Shown: one piece after another, positions 23,602-36,497 of the stretch
Layout of the letters: each line of letters opens with the position of its first letter
Numbering within the stretch: the stretch's first letter is position 1
Assembly (NCBI GenBank): GCA_036345935.2
Contig: JADWOT020000003.1
Span: 21,036,509-21,100,508 of the forward strand
Direction of reading: 5' to 3'
Length of the DNA: 64,000 bases
Source of the DNA: Taenia hydatigena
Lineage: Eukaryota > Platyhelminthes > Cestoda > Cyclophyllidea > Taeniidae
The notes under the pieces: model-generated
Seen by the model: only the letters and a program-made list of their open reading frames with translations
The model's database searches: none
Told to the model about the DNA's origin: nothing
Translations under genes and position numbers: made by a program

Positions 23602-26600
23602 ATTCAAAATTTCCCTTATGATGGGAAATTGCATATAACTCTAAGAGACTACGTAATTTCGACGTACGGATTGGCTGAGAGGCAGTCGACTGGACAAAAG
23701 CTTAAAAGTAGGGCCTTAAATATATGCTAAACCAAACCGAAGAGCTGCCAAATAGTCAGACCATAGCATAGACTTCCTCCATTCTTTAAGATTCGTTCCC
23801 AGCGATCTTTCGGGTCAGCCTTGCTCTTCGACCGCAAAACGTATTCGGCGCTGTGCGAAAAACACTAATGGATCAAACACTCAAGTCGTCAAATTTCCCT
23901 AAGGGTGAGGAGACCCCTAACAGCGACGTCACTGATCCCCCTTAGTGATTCTACTAAATCCGGATCCTTCTCCTGTTTGAAAACTGCATTGGGGAAAAGC
24001 CAATAAGCCAACCACTAGTCGTGGGAGCACCAGCTCAAAAGTAGGGCAAAGTAATAAAGGAAGGAGGTCAAAGTGGTTCTGTAAGGATGTAGTTTTTTTC
24101 TATTCTCATTGCCCTCTTTTTCCTACTTTACTGCTAATCAGCAATAGGGAAGCGCCTTCACTAAAACCGAGGGCTCAACTAAAACCTAATGGTTTGTGTT
24201 TAAAGTTAAATGCAGCGATGCTTATTGGGTGGGAGCTTTCCAACATGCGGTTGCTTTTAATGTTCTTCAAACTTCTGTTAATTCGTATCACCTTTTTGAT
24301 TCTTTCGTAGTTTACAAATGGCACTAATGGGCATTATTTGTAGAATCCTGGATAACATTAGTAATCAAGGAAGGTAACATCAAGATACTAATTTTTATGA
24401 TGCCAATTTATCACTTCACGGTTGTTTTATGTCTTGTGTGTGGGGTTATGCACCTTACCAATGTCTACAACATTGTAGTCACACCACACTTTGCACAAAC
24501 TTTTGATACTCGAGCTATGCATTAAGCTTTTGAATACTCTATATCATACATTTTATCTTTGTTCTTAAAAAGCCTTGCTCATTCTTGCAGGTTTGCAGGT
24601 ACACATGCGAGGAGACTTCAGTCGGACTCGAACCCTTAATTTTACGGGCATTAAAATTCTCGCTATCGTTATAGGATTGAAAGCGGAAATGAGTGAGACT
24701 TGGGCCTCATTACTAAGAGTTGTCGTACCTAATGTGCGCCAGTCTTGGCAGTGCTTCTCAAGGTAGTAGGCAATGGTGATAGTGCGTAAAACGTGCAGCT
24801 TCTACAACGAAGCTTCTTGTGAACGAACTAAGGCTGTATCCGCGGAAGAATCAGTTGCAGTACGGTAAAGTGATGTGCTTTTGCTTGGAAGTTAAGGAGG
24901 GACAATTTTGAACAGTGTCAAGCTTTAACAGCAGTCCCGCAGTCGTATGCCACTGATGATATGGGCTGCAATAGATCCTTGTCACAATCAATCAATTTCA
25001 TGAACATTTGGTCTTTATAACATCGAACTCTGGGTAGATGCCAAAAACTGCTGTGGTACTTAAAAGTAACATACCTTTTGGTAAAATGGTGAATATAACC
25101 ATCCCGGCACAACATGGGCCTTGAGAGTACTCCTCAGCTTTGACTACTACAGCATGGACGCTGAAACAGACGAAAGGATAATCCAGAGGGTTTCGCGGGA
25201 AACAAGTGGCTCAAAATGCTATCTATCAGAATCACTACCTGGAGCAATCTTATTCTCAAAACCTCAAGAAGTTCAAAGATTTAGAATTAGTCATTTTATT
25301 CTCCATTGTCTAAATTAGGGTCACACGATCAAAATAGTTTTAGTATTATTTCGTTCGCACCACTGACACATTTTATTTTACTTCATAAATGTTGGTTACA
25401 GGTCCGGGAAGAAAACCTTTTCGAACATACATTCCAATCATTTTGTGTAAGGCTTCTCCATTAAGCAAAAAAATTGGGATGCGCGACTGCCAATTTTATG
25501 ATGAGTCCATTAAGTCATTGCAATTATGGTTTTTGCTTTTGGTAAAATAATTTTACTAAATACAACAGCGCCGTGCTACCCACATTAAACAATGGGATGT
25601 GATCGGCGCAAAATAACTGTGCCTACATACGAGGCCCTGATGCTCAAAAACGTCCTTTATCTATACAAGGGTGTTCACATTCTTAGAAGGGCCTTGTCAC
25701 TCTACTTAGCATTTGCTTCTATTGTCAACTTTTAAGTAGTGATATGCAAGGCATCGTTTTTTCTACCTATTTTAGCCAAATTCACCGTGATCAAAGACGA
25801 CTTTTCAAGGAAAAGACCAATCAAAGAAGGGCCCACTAAAGGATAAATTTGAGCGTTCAAGCTCTTTTCCTTTAGTGCGTGCCTTGATGCTATCGCAAAC
25901 GCATTTGGGTAAGTCTGTGACTAAGGCTTCCTTCAAAATCACATTGCGTGACCTTGTACATTGAATAGTCCATCGTTACCTCCCAGTTTATACGATCACA
26001 CAAGTTTTTGTCTATGCTTAATAAATCCACAAATGCCTCGTATAATCCTTGTCATTTTTGCCATTTATGACAAGACGGTTTAATTACTTTCATTTTACGG
26101 TACGGTATAGATTTGAGAGACATAAACGTAACCTTAAAATGTCAAAACATCTGTCGTTCCTTTGCCAGTGAAGCCGCAAATCACATCAAAACCTACTCAT
26201 TACACGATAAAACCCTCTCATCATGATGTCTAAACGGTAGCCAGGTGACCGAATTGACTGCGGCTAGTATGCCGCGGTAGGTAGATGGGTGGAAAGACGG
26301 CCTTATTCATTCTTTTTCAGTGTGTTTCATTGCATGACATCTTGACATTTCATTTGTTATGCGATAAACGAATAACAAAAAGAAAGGATTCAGTGCCTTT
26401 GATATGATAGATCAACGAAAGCTCCCCAGGCAATAGCAATACTGATGTCTTCATACGCCAATTAATTAATCAGGACGATAGTGTATACCATGCCTTTCAA
26501 GAATCGAAGTTGAGGCGCCTAGATTCTCGCATTCAACTGGGCACAAAATTTCGATTTGTCCAATCATACAAAGCGGACTACGATCGCAAAAAGGTTGCAA

Positions 26601-27030
26601 AGTATTAGCATCAAAAATTGTCCTTAGTCAAATTCACTCTATTAAGGCAATTGAAATTATTCCCATGAATTAACTAACTTTGTAACCTCCCAGTTCCATG
26701 CCTAGCCAAATGATGCACCACGCGAATGCAGGATAATTAGTCTTTAACTGCGTTCATCAGCTCGCGCTTAAGCGACTTAAGAAAAACTACCTTATCTTAA
26801 CGTTCGTTAGCACTCGAAACACGTTTTAAAGTGCTGAAAAACAATCGAAAATCCGGGTCACTCAAAATCCTAAAAATGAGTGAAGTGTTTGACTGATAAG
26901 AGGACAAAACAAATTTCACCAAAAGTCGGAGTACAAGAGAAGTGACCATCGTGTTTACAAGACACTTCGATTAATTCGGGAAAAAGTGCTCTTCCAGACG
27001 TAAATCCTAGAAAAGAATTAAAACAAAATC
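23602..27030. other. Gene-free stretch between LTR copies
   Basis: No gene supported; open frames stay below 66 codons. A B-box-like string at 24613-24624 was examined and rejected as a tRNA. Confidence 0.55.
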
Positions 27031-27221
27031 TGTCATTCGAGAAGTGGGGAAACTCCTGTAGGCAAAAGAAGGCGTAATGCTCAGGCAGAATACAAAAATT
27101 CAGCGAACAGAAAGGAATTGGGGCTTTTGGCATGGTCCAGGGGTTGGCCCGCCCGGTAAATGCAATATGACCACCCACGTCCGTAATTTGAAACCGGCAG
27201 TCAAACAAGCAAAGTATTGCA
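27031..27221 (-). mobile_element. Degenerate LTR copy of the TRIM-like family
   Basis: Shared blocks in order include AGGCAAAAGAAGGC, CAGCGAACAGA, GGCATGGTCCAGGGGTTGGCCC, CAATATGACCACC and GAAACCGGCAGTC. The 5' boundary is blurred and no target duplication is visible, so this is an older copy than 47120-47285. Confidence 0.7.
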
Positions 27222-30200
27222 CTCATTGCATTTCTTCCCACAAAATCCATTTAAATCCCTAGCTTCTCATTTTTTGCCATACTTCTCGGCCGTTCAATCC
27301 TATTTTACTGATGAACGACATAGTGTCATGTTGACATAACGACTTTTGACTGTTCAAGAAGCCAAAAATTCAATTTGTAAAATGCATCTTATCCTATTGA
27401 GGCCTTCCTGTGTACTATAGACAACGATACATTATATTCCTTACAAAAGAAGCACTAACTTTGTCAAAGACTGCAATCGAAATCTAGAGCCATCACTCGC
27501 TTACCTCACAAAGAATGATACATTCCAATCTGGTATAGAAAACGCAACTTTTAAAAACATCTTTGCAGGTACTGATGAGACATAGCTAAAGGTTCCTTTA
27601 ATAAAGAACTACAAAGAATAGTGCGAGAGATCGGTACATTGGGGCTAACAAAACAACCATCTCGATTGTGAAATATTTTTACTCGGTTATTTTTTTTACC
27701 AATTCCGTGAGCAGACATCAAGGAAAGCAAGTTGTATACCCTTTAGACAGGAATATCCGGATTCATAAATAAAAAAACCGCTTTTTAGGCTTTCCTAAGG
27801 TGCCGGAGTGCTGAAGCAGCTGTGCTCAATATTGCATTTTGGAAACTTTTAGTCCTTTGTTGACAGCTGGATATTTGAATCTAAAAATCACCTGCTGTAT
27901 TTTGACTGAGTGTGTGTGAATGGTCATGTCAGTATTTAGTGCCCCAAGTAATCTCTGAAGCCGTTGCCAGACAGTCGCGATTAAGTGGCAGATAGAGAAA
28001 CTACGAAGTCTAGGGCATGAATAGGAGACCATGTCACCAAGAGGGAGAAAGAACTTGCATGATCGAAAATGCATTAGCAAAATACAAGCTGTCACCAATT
28101 TGTACCCTTTGTCCTTGAAGGGTTGCAAATTCTGAAATTTTTTGGAATTCAGTTATATTTAATGCATAAACTTCTTCTCCTTCATCCACCCGGCCATTTG
28201 AGTGTAAAGAAATTTTTGCTTTCAAGATCAAGTTAAACGGGAGTTAACCTTTATGGCATAGTGATACACCCAAAGAGGGAAATTATATTAGTTGCATTTG
28301 CAAAAAATCATCTAATTAAGTTAATGGTTAAAAAGAATTTTAATTGTTGCTATCATTCAGTTTCACCGGAAAATGAAACTGTCAACTTGTTGCAGCTTAT
28401 TCTCCAAGATTATACTGGGGTTGCTTTTCAACTTATTGGATGCGACACGCAAAATTGCTCGCAGTTCGTGGGACTAGTGGCAGTATGTAGCAGTAGCATT
28501 CAGTTCCGCTGATGTATTAATAATTGTATCAACTTCTCAAATTGACTTTCTCATCGTTTAGGGAGAGACGACTTTGCGTCTTGTCCCAAAATCCGAAAGC
28601 TGCGTGCGATAAGGACTGAGAGACAAAAATGTCAAAGCTTTACTTAAAAACAGTTAGAATATAAGCAACTTAATTTTGCCTAATTGCAAGTACGCAACAA
28701 AGAATTAACTGATAATTGAAGGGGGGATACACCTTTCTGTAAGGCACTTTCCGCTACCAATTTAAAAAGAAGGAAACGTAAAAATGACTTCCGTCTTTCA
28801 GGGTAAACTGCTTCCCTCAAAGTTTCTACTAAATCTTTCTCAAAGCGATTTTTGCTTCTCTTACATTTTAATTGCATTTTGCGAATCTTGTGGTGTATTT
28901 GGACTAGTGGTGAAGTACAGGGAAAGCTGTTAATAAAATTCCGTTGGATTCTGATTGTCGTGGCCGTAAGCAAGTTTTACTCTCCCCTTTTAGGCCAAAG
29001 CGCAAGTCTTGAATCAAACGCAACAATGAAAATGAATGCACGTTATCTCACCAAATGCCTCTAGATCACCTTTGGATGTATCGACGTACGCCAACCGACC
29101 CTGTATGGAATTGGAACAGTTAAAAGTTGGTTGGATTTCCAGCCTTCGATGATGCTTTCTGAGGACGCGGACAGCGAGCGATTACAAATGCACGAATCAA
29201 AGGTAGTCATCGTACCCTCCGTCCGTAAAACCAATCAAGAGGTGATTTGGGGAGTTTCAACAGGACGATGCCCTTAACTGATTAGCCTTATGACATCCGG
29301 CTTCTTATTTGTGCCGGTTTAAATATGTCCGTCCATCGTAGTTAAGGCGTCGTTAAGGTGGCTAACAATAAACGCAAATTGTTACAACTCAATGATGCAT
29401 AGCTGTAGAGACGCCAAGAACAAGCCAGAAATATCTCATTTTGCACAAAAGCTGTTATTAATCTTCAAGTAACTTGTACAATGATCTAGTTTTTACTATC
29501 TTTCACTATTCTCTCACCAACAATTGCCTTTATTTTTAAAATCGCCGGTTCATTACAAATTAGTGAGCTCATGTCAATGTATGTAACCACTCAAATCGGA
29601 AATTGTGCTACTATCCCTCACCTAAAGTCGCATTACAGGAGAACCCGTGTGCTTTCGGGAAGTGATGCTGTAAGAGCTTCCTCAGTACTTAGTTTACCAA
29701 CTTCTACGTTTTTCAATCCTTTCGCTGACTTAAATTACTTATTTTGAGTAAGATCAAAAGAGATTTGCTCTTAGATATTTTTATACTATGTTTTAGAAAG
29801 AATGCAAAGAAATAAAATCCTACAGATGCCTCGAGAAGCACTGCTGAATAATATTAATAATGTGTTCAAACTTCTATTGCGCTACCAAATGCCTTAAAGT
29901 AGTCTTAAACCTGCTCTGAACTAAGATTCATAATATGCCTGCTTAGTGTTTCATCACCCCATTTTGATGTCGCCATCTTGCCCATTTTTGGAATGTAAAA
30001 GATGTAGACATGTCGTAAGCATCGGTTTTCGAAGAGAATGCCTTTTAATAAGTTTACGAAATTCTTCATAAAAAGCTATTACGAACAACTGATTGTGTAT
30101 TTTTATTTATAGGTCAGATCCACCGGCCAAAATATTTCAAATGTAAGGCTTTTATTTGTTTTTAACTCATTGATATGGTTTCAAGGGCACTTAGGACTAC

Positions 30201-32107
30201 GGTTTGTACTTTTCGCTAGGCATCATGGCATCCGCATCGTGTTAGTAGCTGCCGCAAGCGAAAAGCGAACATGGTCCTAGGGGACAGACAACTCCCCTGA
30301 CCTCCATTATTGAGTGCTAAGCATTAATATGGCAGAAGGAGTGTAGATGCTGCGGATGGGGGAAATATGTGACAACGGTAACAGAAGGGTTAAAAATAAT
30401 CTAGACCTTCTGCAGCTACCTTAGTCTCGTGGTCTGCAGAAAAACTATTAACTACTAAAGCAACAATAGCGATGAAACATCCGGAATAATTCCTTACGGA
30501 ACTGCCTGCGGTACCCGTAGACATGGGTTACCTCCTCCATCTCTCTATTAGTTGGATGGAAGCTAGATAGATGAATAGCTAAGCAGCGCCAAAGTGCAAT
30601 CAAAGCAAGGTGGAGGAACTGGAGCGAAATCTTATGTTCAAAAACCGTTTTGAAAACTAGTCATTTATTAAAGAACTGCTTTTAGACCAATGTTCCTACA
30701 ACTAGAGATGGACACGCGAGATTGTCTGTATAATTCCCCTTCCTTAACACAGCCCCCAAACAGATCTTGTGAAGTTGCTAAGTAGGATCAGTAGCGTTGA
30801 GGTCTTTTCCGTTAGACGCAAATTCGCAGTTCATCATTCTTCGTTGTTTAACCTTACAGTGCCGATTGCGGGAGGATGTTTAAGGGGAGCGCTAAAGACT
30901 ACGAAGAAGATACAGAAGTTCCATACACTGATTCGATTATAAGCCTAATTCTGCGTGTTGGTATCGTGAATGCTGAGGGCTTTGCTTTTGTATATCAAGC
31001 GACCAGCACGACCTCCGCGTTATGCCAGTAGACTCTAGTTCTTCTGAACGACTTGGGCATTACACAAAAATTATCGCTTATTTTAATCATAAAATAAACC
31101 AATAAGCCAACTGCGCTAACGCAATTACAGTGGTCATAAAACGACCTTTAAAGCATTCGTCGGAAGTATTTAAGAGGAAGATCGATCACCACAACCCAAG
31201 AGTTTTATGGGTCCCATAAAGCACCAAGTATCATTAACCATCGTAAGATGTAATTATAACAGTAAAAATGAAAATTGGATTTATCTGCTGCACTTATGAT
31301 GACATTTCAAAAAATCAATCCAATCGTAATATAATTTGGTTCAGGCACTTGTCATAAACTGGTGGAGAACACTCACCATTGTGCGTGTGGAGCAATGGGA
31401 TCTGGTGAGAACATCAAGACATTATACACAAGCAACTACGGTAGAAGGTAATTTAATAACTAGATTATTTTGCATCTCATAAGCTTACACCGACAAGCTC
31501 AAATTTCCTTTCCTTGAAATTCGCAAATCGCACTTATGCACCGTTTGAGAATGGGAGTGAGAAATCCTCCACTATAAATAAAAGCCATTCATGCAAGCAA
31601 TTCAATTTGTATGGGTGTTTATGGGATGGATGGTAAATCTTATGGTGAGAAATTTATGTGTAATGCCATAACTACTCCCCATTTGTAATCATCGAATTGG
31701 TGAACAGCCCGGACTTACAAAGTGCGCGGCAACTTGCGCACAAATGTTTTATAAAAGACATTGATCAAGAATCGAGACGATTTATCTTCTTTTAATCCAC
31801 CTCATCGTTGGTCAAGTTCGCCTTCACGATTGCTCTGCAATCCTGATTGTTAAAATGCCTTTTAATCTTCACCTAATTAATTCAGCCAAATGTTCAGTCA
31901 CGTGACTATGAGTCCTGCCTTTTCTGCAGGGAAAATATTCGGTAATACTTTGGTGAACTTAAATTCTAGACGAAACGGGAGTAAAATTTTGCAGATTTTT
32001 AAGATGAACGAAGTGCTGTGATTGTTAAAAGTGGTTTACTTATTTAAGTCACAAGCATCTTGAATGGGTGCGATCAGCTTCCTACAAGCGTGACAAAATA
32101 GCATTAA
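27222..32107. other. Gene-free stretch
   Basis: No gene supported. A plus-strand frame at about 29150-29275 (MLSEDADSERLQMHESK followed by GTAGTC) looks mildly coding but stands alone. Frames at 27826-28128 and 28680-28973 (minus) have no motif. Confidence 0.5.
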
Positions 32108-32451
32108 TTAGAGCGACCACCAATCCGTTTTCATCCTTTTATACAACTGTACACGTTTGCGGCGGTTCTCGTAGCAAGGTTCTGGGCAAAACACTTCAAT
32201 TTTGTCTTCAGTCTTACACCTTATGTAATGAAGCGGTCCCGACGGAGGCGTATCTACCGATCTCAGCGTTGCATCCATCCCCATTGTCTGGACAAGGACT
32301 GCCACATGGAACCCCATAGCCTTATTTTCTTCACGCAAAGTCGCACAGCATTTTTGTGGCAAAAGATGGGGGATTTAACATGCAAGCTCTCCAAAATCTC
32401 CTCTGACCTTCTTTTAGCGAATGCCATCCATTCTTGAGTAGTTAGTTTCAT
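32108..32451 (-). other. Coding-like minus-strand segment, possibly two exons
   Basis: One frame starts at 32451 (MKLTTQEWMAFAKRRSEEIL) and a second ends at 32108 (KTEDKIEVFCPEPC ... TDWWSL). A GT-AG intron of about 59 nt (GTTAAA...AATAAG) would join them in phase. The second part has a faint resemblance to roadblock/LC7 dynein light chains (VRDID...LTFLRIRSKKNEI), too weak to name. It could also be an eroded gene. Confidence 0.25.
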
Positions 32452-35400
32452 TTGCGATAAATAAGATCATAGCATCTTAAAATCATGCACAATCAAGTCG
32501 GACAAATACATCACCTAGAGTGGGTCTTGATGGTTATGATTTGCCCGCCTTTACGGAACGCTATCCTTATTAATGCCTTCATTGTGCTGGCCTGGATCGG
32601 CTCTCGGTTTTTCAACATTCGGCAATTGTGGCCTAGTTTTGCAGCATTAATTAGAAGTTCTGGATAGTATTCGTCTCAGTCACTTTTTAGCCGCATGGGC
32701 AATGTTTTGGTGGAGAGTGAATCATATTCCGCCCTCACCTTTACCACTAATAGTCAAAAAATTCTATTCCAAATCAAGGCACGGTAAGGCTTTTCATCGC
32801 CTGCACCAAGCCCCAGTTTCTCTTGTTGCAGCTGAACGAAGACATGATCGCTAGAAAAGTTTCGTTTCTACAAACCGCCTAGTCTAATCAAAGCAAAGAA
32901 ATGTTATTATTACTTACTTAGGCTTCACACTGGCTTGTAGGTCAAAAATCTCTTTAAGCAACGCATTTTTTCAATGCCTCACTGATAATTCGAGGCATTC
33001 ATTTGACCCAAGTACTCGTTTTTACTTTGCTGGTCAGTCTTCACGAAGAAGCGTGTATAGTAATTTTATATAAATAAATGCTTCGCAAAACGTTGGTGCG
33101 CACTGAAATGCTCGGTTGGTATTTCATTCCACAAAATAGGCAGCCGACGTTTAATTGCAAAAATAGAGGGTTTGTTGACTTGTCTGGGTTTCACTACTCT
33201 CATTAAGCAAAGCTTCACTTCTAAAGTATTGAAAGATCTCGTTTTCAATAGATGCAAACAATAGCACTTGGCTTGCTTTGAGCCATTCGTTTACAAATTC
33301 GGGGTATATTAGTAAAAATACATTTTATAGTTTTCCAAACTACTAATAAGATGTCTAAATTTTTTTTCCTTAAGGTAACGCAATTAACTGATTGCATTGT
33401 CAAGGTGTTTGAATTATCAGCTTCATGGCAGATTTCTCCAAAATGCCAATTATCTGCACAAAATCGCAACGTGACTTTCTAGATAGGTCAGTCTAGAAGC
33501 AGTCAGATTTAGTTTCCCTAGGCAAAGGTCCGCAGTGATGTTAATGGTTTCGCAGACCTCGCAAGCATTATTTAATGCTTGAATTAATTGGATTAAAAGG
33601 TCGCCTTTGAAATTTTGTTAGGTTTGAACTTATATGCACAAGTATGTTCCGTAAATTATCTTTAAACTTGTGATTACAATTAGTATCGGAGTTGAAGGTT
33701 CCCACTTTCGCTTGACCAAGAGGAATTTTAACAATCTGCCCATAATCTTAGCACATCTCTATGTCTAACCGTGCAATTTTCTACAAAAATTCAGCTTTGA
33801 ACCAGCGACTCTAAATTCCAGCATGCTAATTTTGTTGGTTTAGTTACCACCCAAAATAATGCTCCTCCAATGGTATTTTTCGACTGTGCGCCTACAAGTT
33901 TGCTTTGAGATTGAATGCGCAATACTCCTTCTTGAGAAGCAACGTGCGCACTGGTGAGTCAAGCCACAATGGGTAAGGCTACAAAACACTCAGAAACGCA
34001 TAAATCTACAAGAAATCAAGTTGGTGTTTCCAACCTCGTATTTAACTAATGGTGAAGGAATTGGAGAATTCTGCGAAAATTAATGTATGTACTCATCTTT
34101 TACACGTAGTTTAAGGCTGAGAGCCAACGGCAAGCAAGTGGGATGTAAACTAGGCACTACTATACTGAGTATCAATTGCTATAGATGCTCAGAGCAATTG
34201 CATACCAGTCCAGCCCAGGGAGCTTATTTGTTGTAGGTGCCGTTTTCCAAAACTAAATATCTACCTGTTCTTAGACGTAGGGGAACTGCTTAAACCCAAG
34301 AACATTGGGATGCCACGCACTTACTTCGGAATCAGGTGCTTGATAGCTTCCTTAATGGCCAAATTCACGCGTTAAAGAAAGCCACACCTCAAGGTTGTCG
34401 TTCAAAGCCATACAGGTAGGGAGTCTCTCCGTTAACTCAAATTCACTCCTTGGTTTATTAAGTTTGCCTAAATTTAAAAATCTTAATCAAGGAATGCAAA
34501 AGTTAGCAACTCCTTACTCCTTAATGAGAGCATAAGAAAGCAATTGCAGTGATGCTGCATTAGAATTTCCGTTCTCAGTTTAATTCAGAGCATGCAAAGC
34601 TTGCTTATGGTTACACCGGGTAAACCAATTCGCCTACACCTTTATATGGCTGTGCCTTAGAAAATGCACGTTCTTCCTTTTCTCAGGTTTAAGCAGCAAA
34701 ATATTCATTGCCTGAATTTATGTTTCAGTTTTAAAAATTCATTTTTATTTTAGGCAGTCGAAAAAAATATAAAACGCTATTTTAATTCGATTTGCTCAAC
34801 AGTGGTACCAGCAACGTTTTTACTTAATGTAACTACAGCCTTCCATTTATAGCATCAAAGGGACAGATGCCGAAGGTGGATGACTTACGATTTCTTTGAT
34901 CGTCTTGATAATATTGTTTACTTGTGAATTAATGCTAGATTTCCAAATAAACCACCCGCCTTAGGTGATGAAAGGGAAGCGTCCACTACTGGCATTTTAA
35001 AAGCAAATGCATTTCATGTCAGAGGAATTCAAACGAATTCCCGTCATGCCTATTTGACGATGTCATCCCTTTCATCCAATTGAACGGCTTCGCTGTACTT
35101 GATACAAGAGAATTTGCTAATAGATTGCCACTAATATTAGCGAAGTACAGCGTACGCAGTCAAGTATGTAAAAAGGCAGCAGTGTTAATAACGCCTTAAT
35201 CAGATTGCATTTCTTACTCTTTTAGAGCTAATGCAAAAGTTCGGAATCGCGCGCAGGGGCAGAAGGTTATCGTCTTCCCGTCGTTTTTGATCGTGCACAA
35301 ATGCTTCCCAAATTGAATGTTTCTTAAACAAAAGGAGCTATTATTTAGTGACAAAAGGAAAAAAATGAGCTGAGTATTATCAAAAACACCAAATTTCCTG

Positions 35401-36335
35401 CCAAAAGGTCTTGATCATCGCTAGTGATGCTTGACGACAAAACTCCGGAATCATTCTTTGAAGCTTCACAACGCATTACGATATCAGATGCCAATTCTAT
35501 AACATAAAAATGAATTATTAGCATTTAGCAGGATCTAGGCGTGCTGCAAGGCTTTAATAGAGCTTTAAATGTACAGAATGTAACGCTATCTTGATCAGAA
35601 CCCTCTAAGGTGATAACTTACCGCCAGAATTGGAAGGGGAATAGGAATGTTGACTGGTTATTCCGCATCCCTACTGTTGGTGTTGCGTTCTGAAGCTCCA
35701 CCACATTCAAGTGTTGGACGTGTTCTTTTCGTAAGACCTTCATACTTGCGTAACAACCTTCATCCTGTCATTCAAATAAGTTGACACAACATCATTCAGT
35801 AAAATTGCTTAAGGAAAGTCGTGCTCAAATCTGTAAGACGCCTTCCTCCTCGTATATAGCCTATAAAAGGCAACTATTTACCTCTATTTCTATTATTTAT
35901 CCCCTCAAATTGTTTTGATACTTATTTGTATTGCTTCGGGGCTAATCCATTTGAAAACGCAATATTTGAGTTGATCAAATAGGAAAACAAAATTGCAAGG
36001 AATGCAAGATGAACTGATTTCTCGGATTGTTCCTCTGCCATATTGATGTGCGTACCCTGATTTTTATCAAATACCCAGAAAGCTTTAGTATAAAAGATTT
36101 CCACTACAGCTGAATCATCGCGATCTACCCCGCCTAAATTCAGCTTCCGGCTTGCATTAACTTTTCAACTTACCCTTCACTTAATAAGGTTCCTTTCCAT
36201 GGAAGGATTCGTCTTGTGTATCTTCACATAAGATTTTCCAAAACCGGTGGTGACTAACGCCTATTTTGTGGGCAAAGAATCGTGTCGACCAAAAATGTCA
36301 GTGGAAAAGTGCAGACAGCCGTCTTTGGAACATTA
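32452..36335. other. Gene-free AT-rich stretch
   Basis: No open frame above 75 codons, and no repeat or RNA gene recognised. Confidence 0.55.
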
Positions 36336-36497
36336 TCAACCATTGAAATCCGCACTACAGCTGTGCCTGATTTGGCTTAGAACACGCTCCTGCAGGCCGT
36401 CTTGAATAACAGTCCTGGCGCTCGACTGATCCGCGACTTGTGCGCCTGCAGCGACTACTAATAATTGCAAAAGTGAAACTGTTGCACCGACTTCCAT
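36336..36497 (-). other. Short ORF with a signal-peptide-like start, 53 codons
   Basis: The minus-strand ATG follows an in-frame stop and opens MEVGATVSLLQLLVVAAGAQ, then a hydrophilic Gln/Ser/Arg-rich tail to a TGA. The segment is more GC-rich than its surroundings. No family recognised; it may be a first exon (a GTTGAT donor overlaps the end), a microprotein or a repeat remnant. Confidence 0.25.

Noticed and set aside
24600..24690. B-box-like string GGGTTCGAGTCC on the minus strand (24613-24624)
   Set aside because: The T-stem does not pair and no matching A box, anticodon stem or acceptor stem could be built around it.
26870..27250. 126-codon minus-strand frame
   Set aside because: It overlaps a degenerate LTR copy and shows no domain; likely chance.
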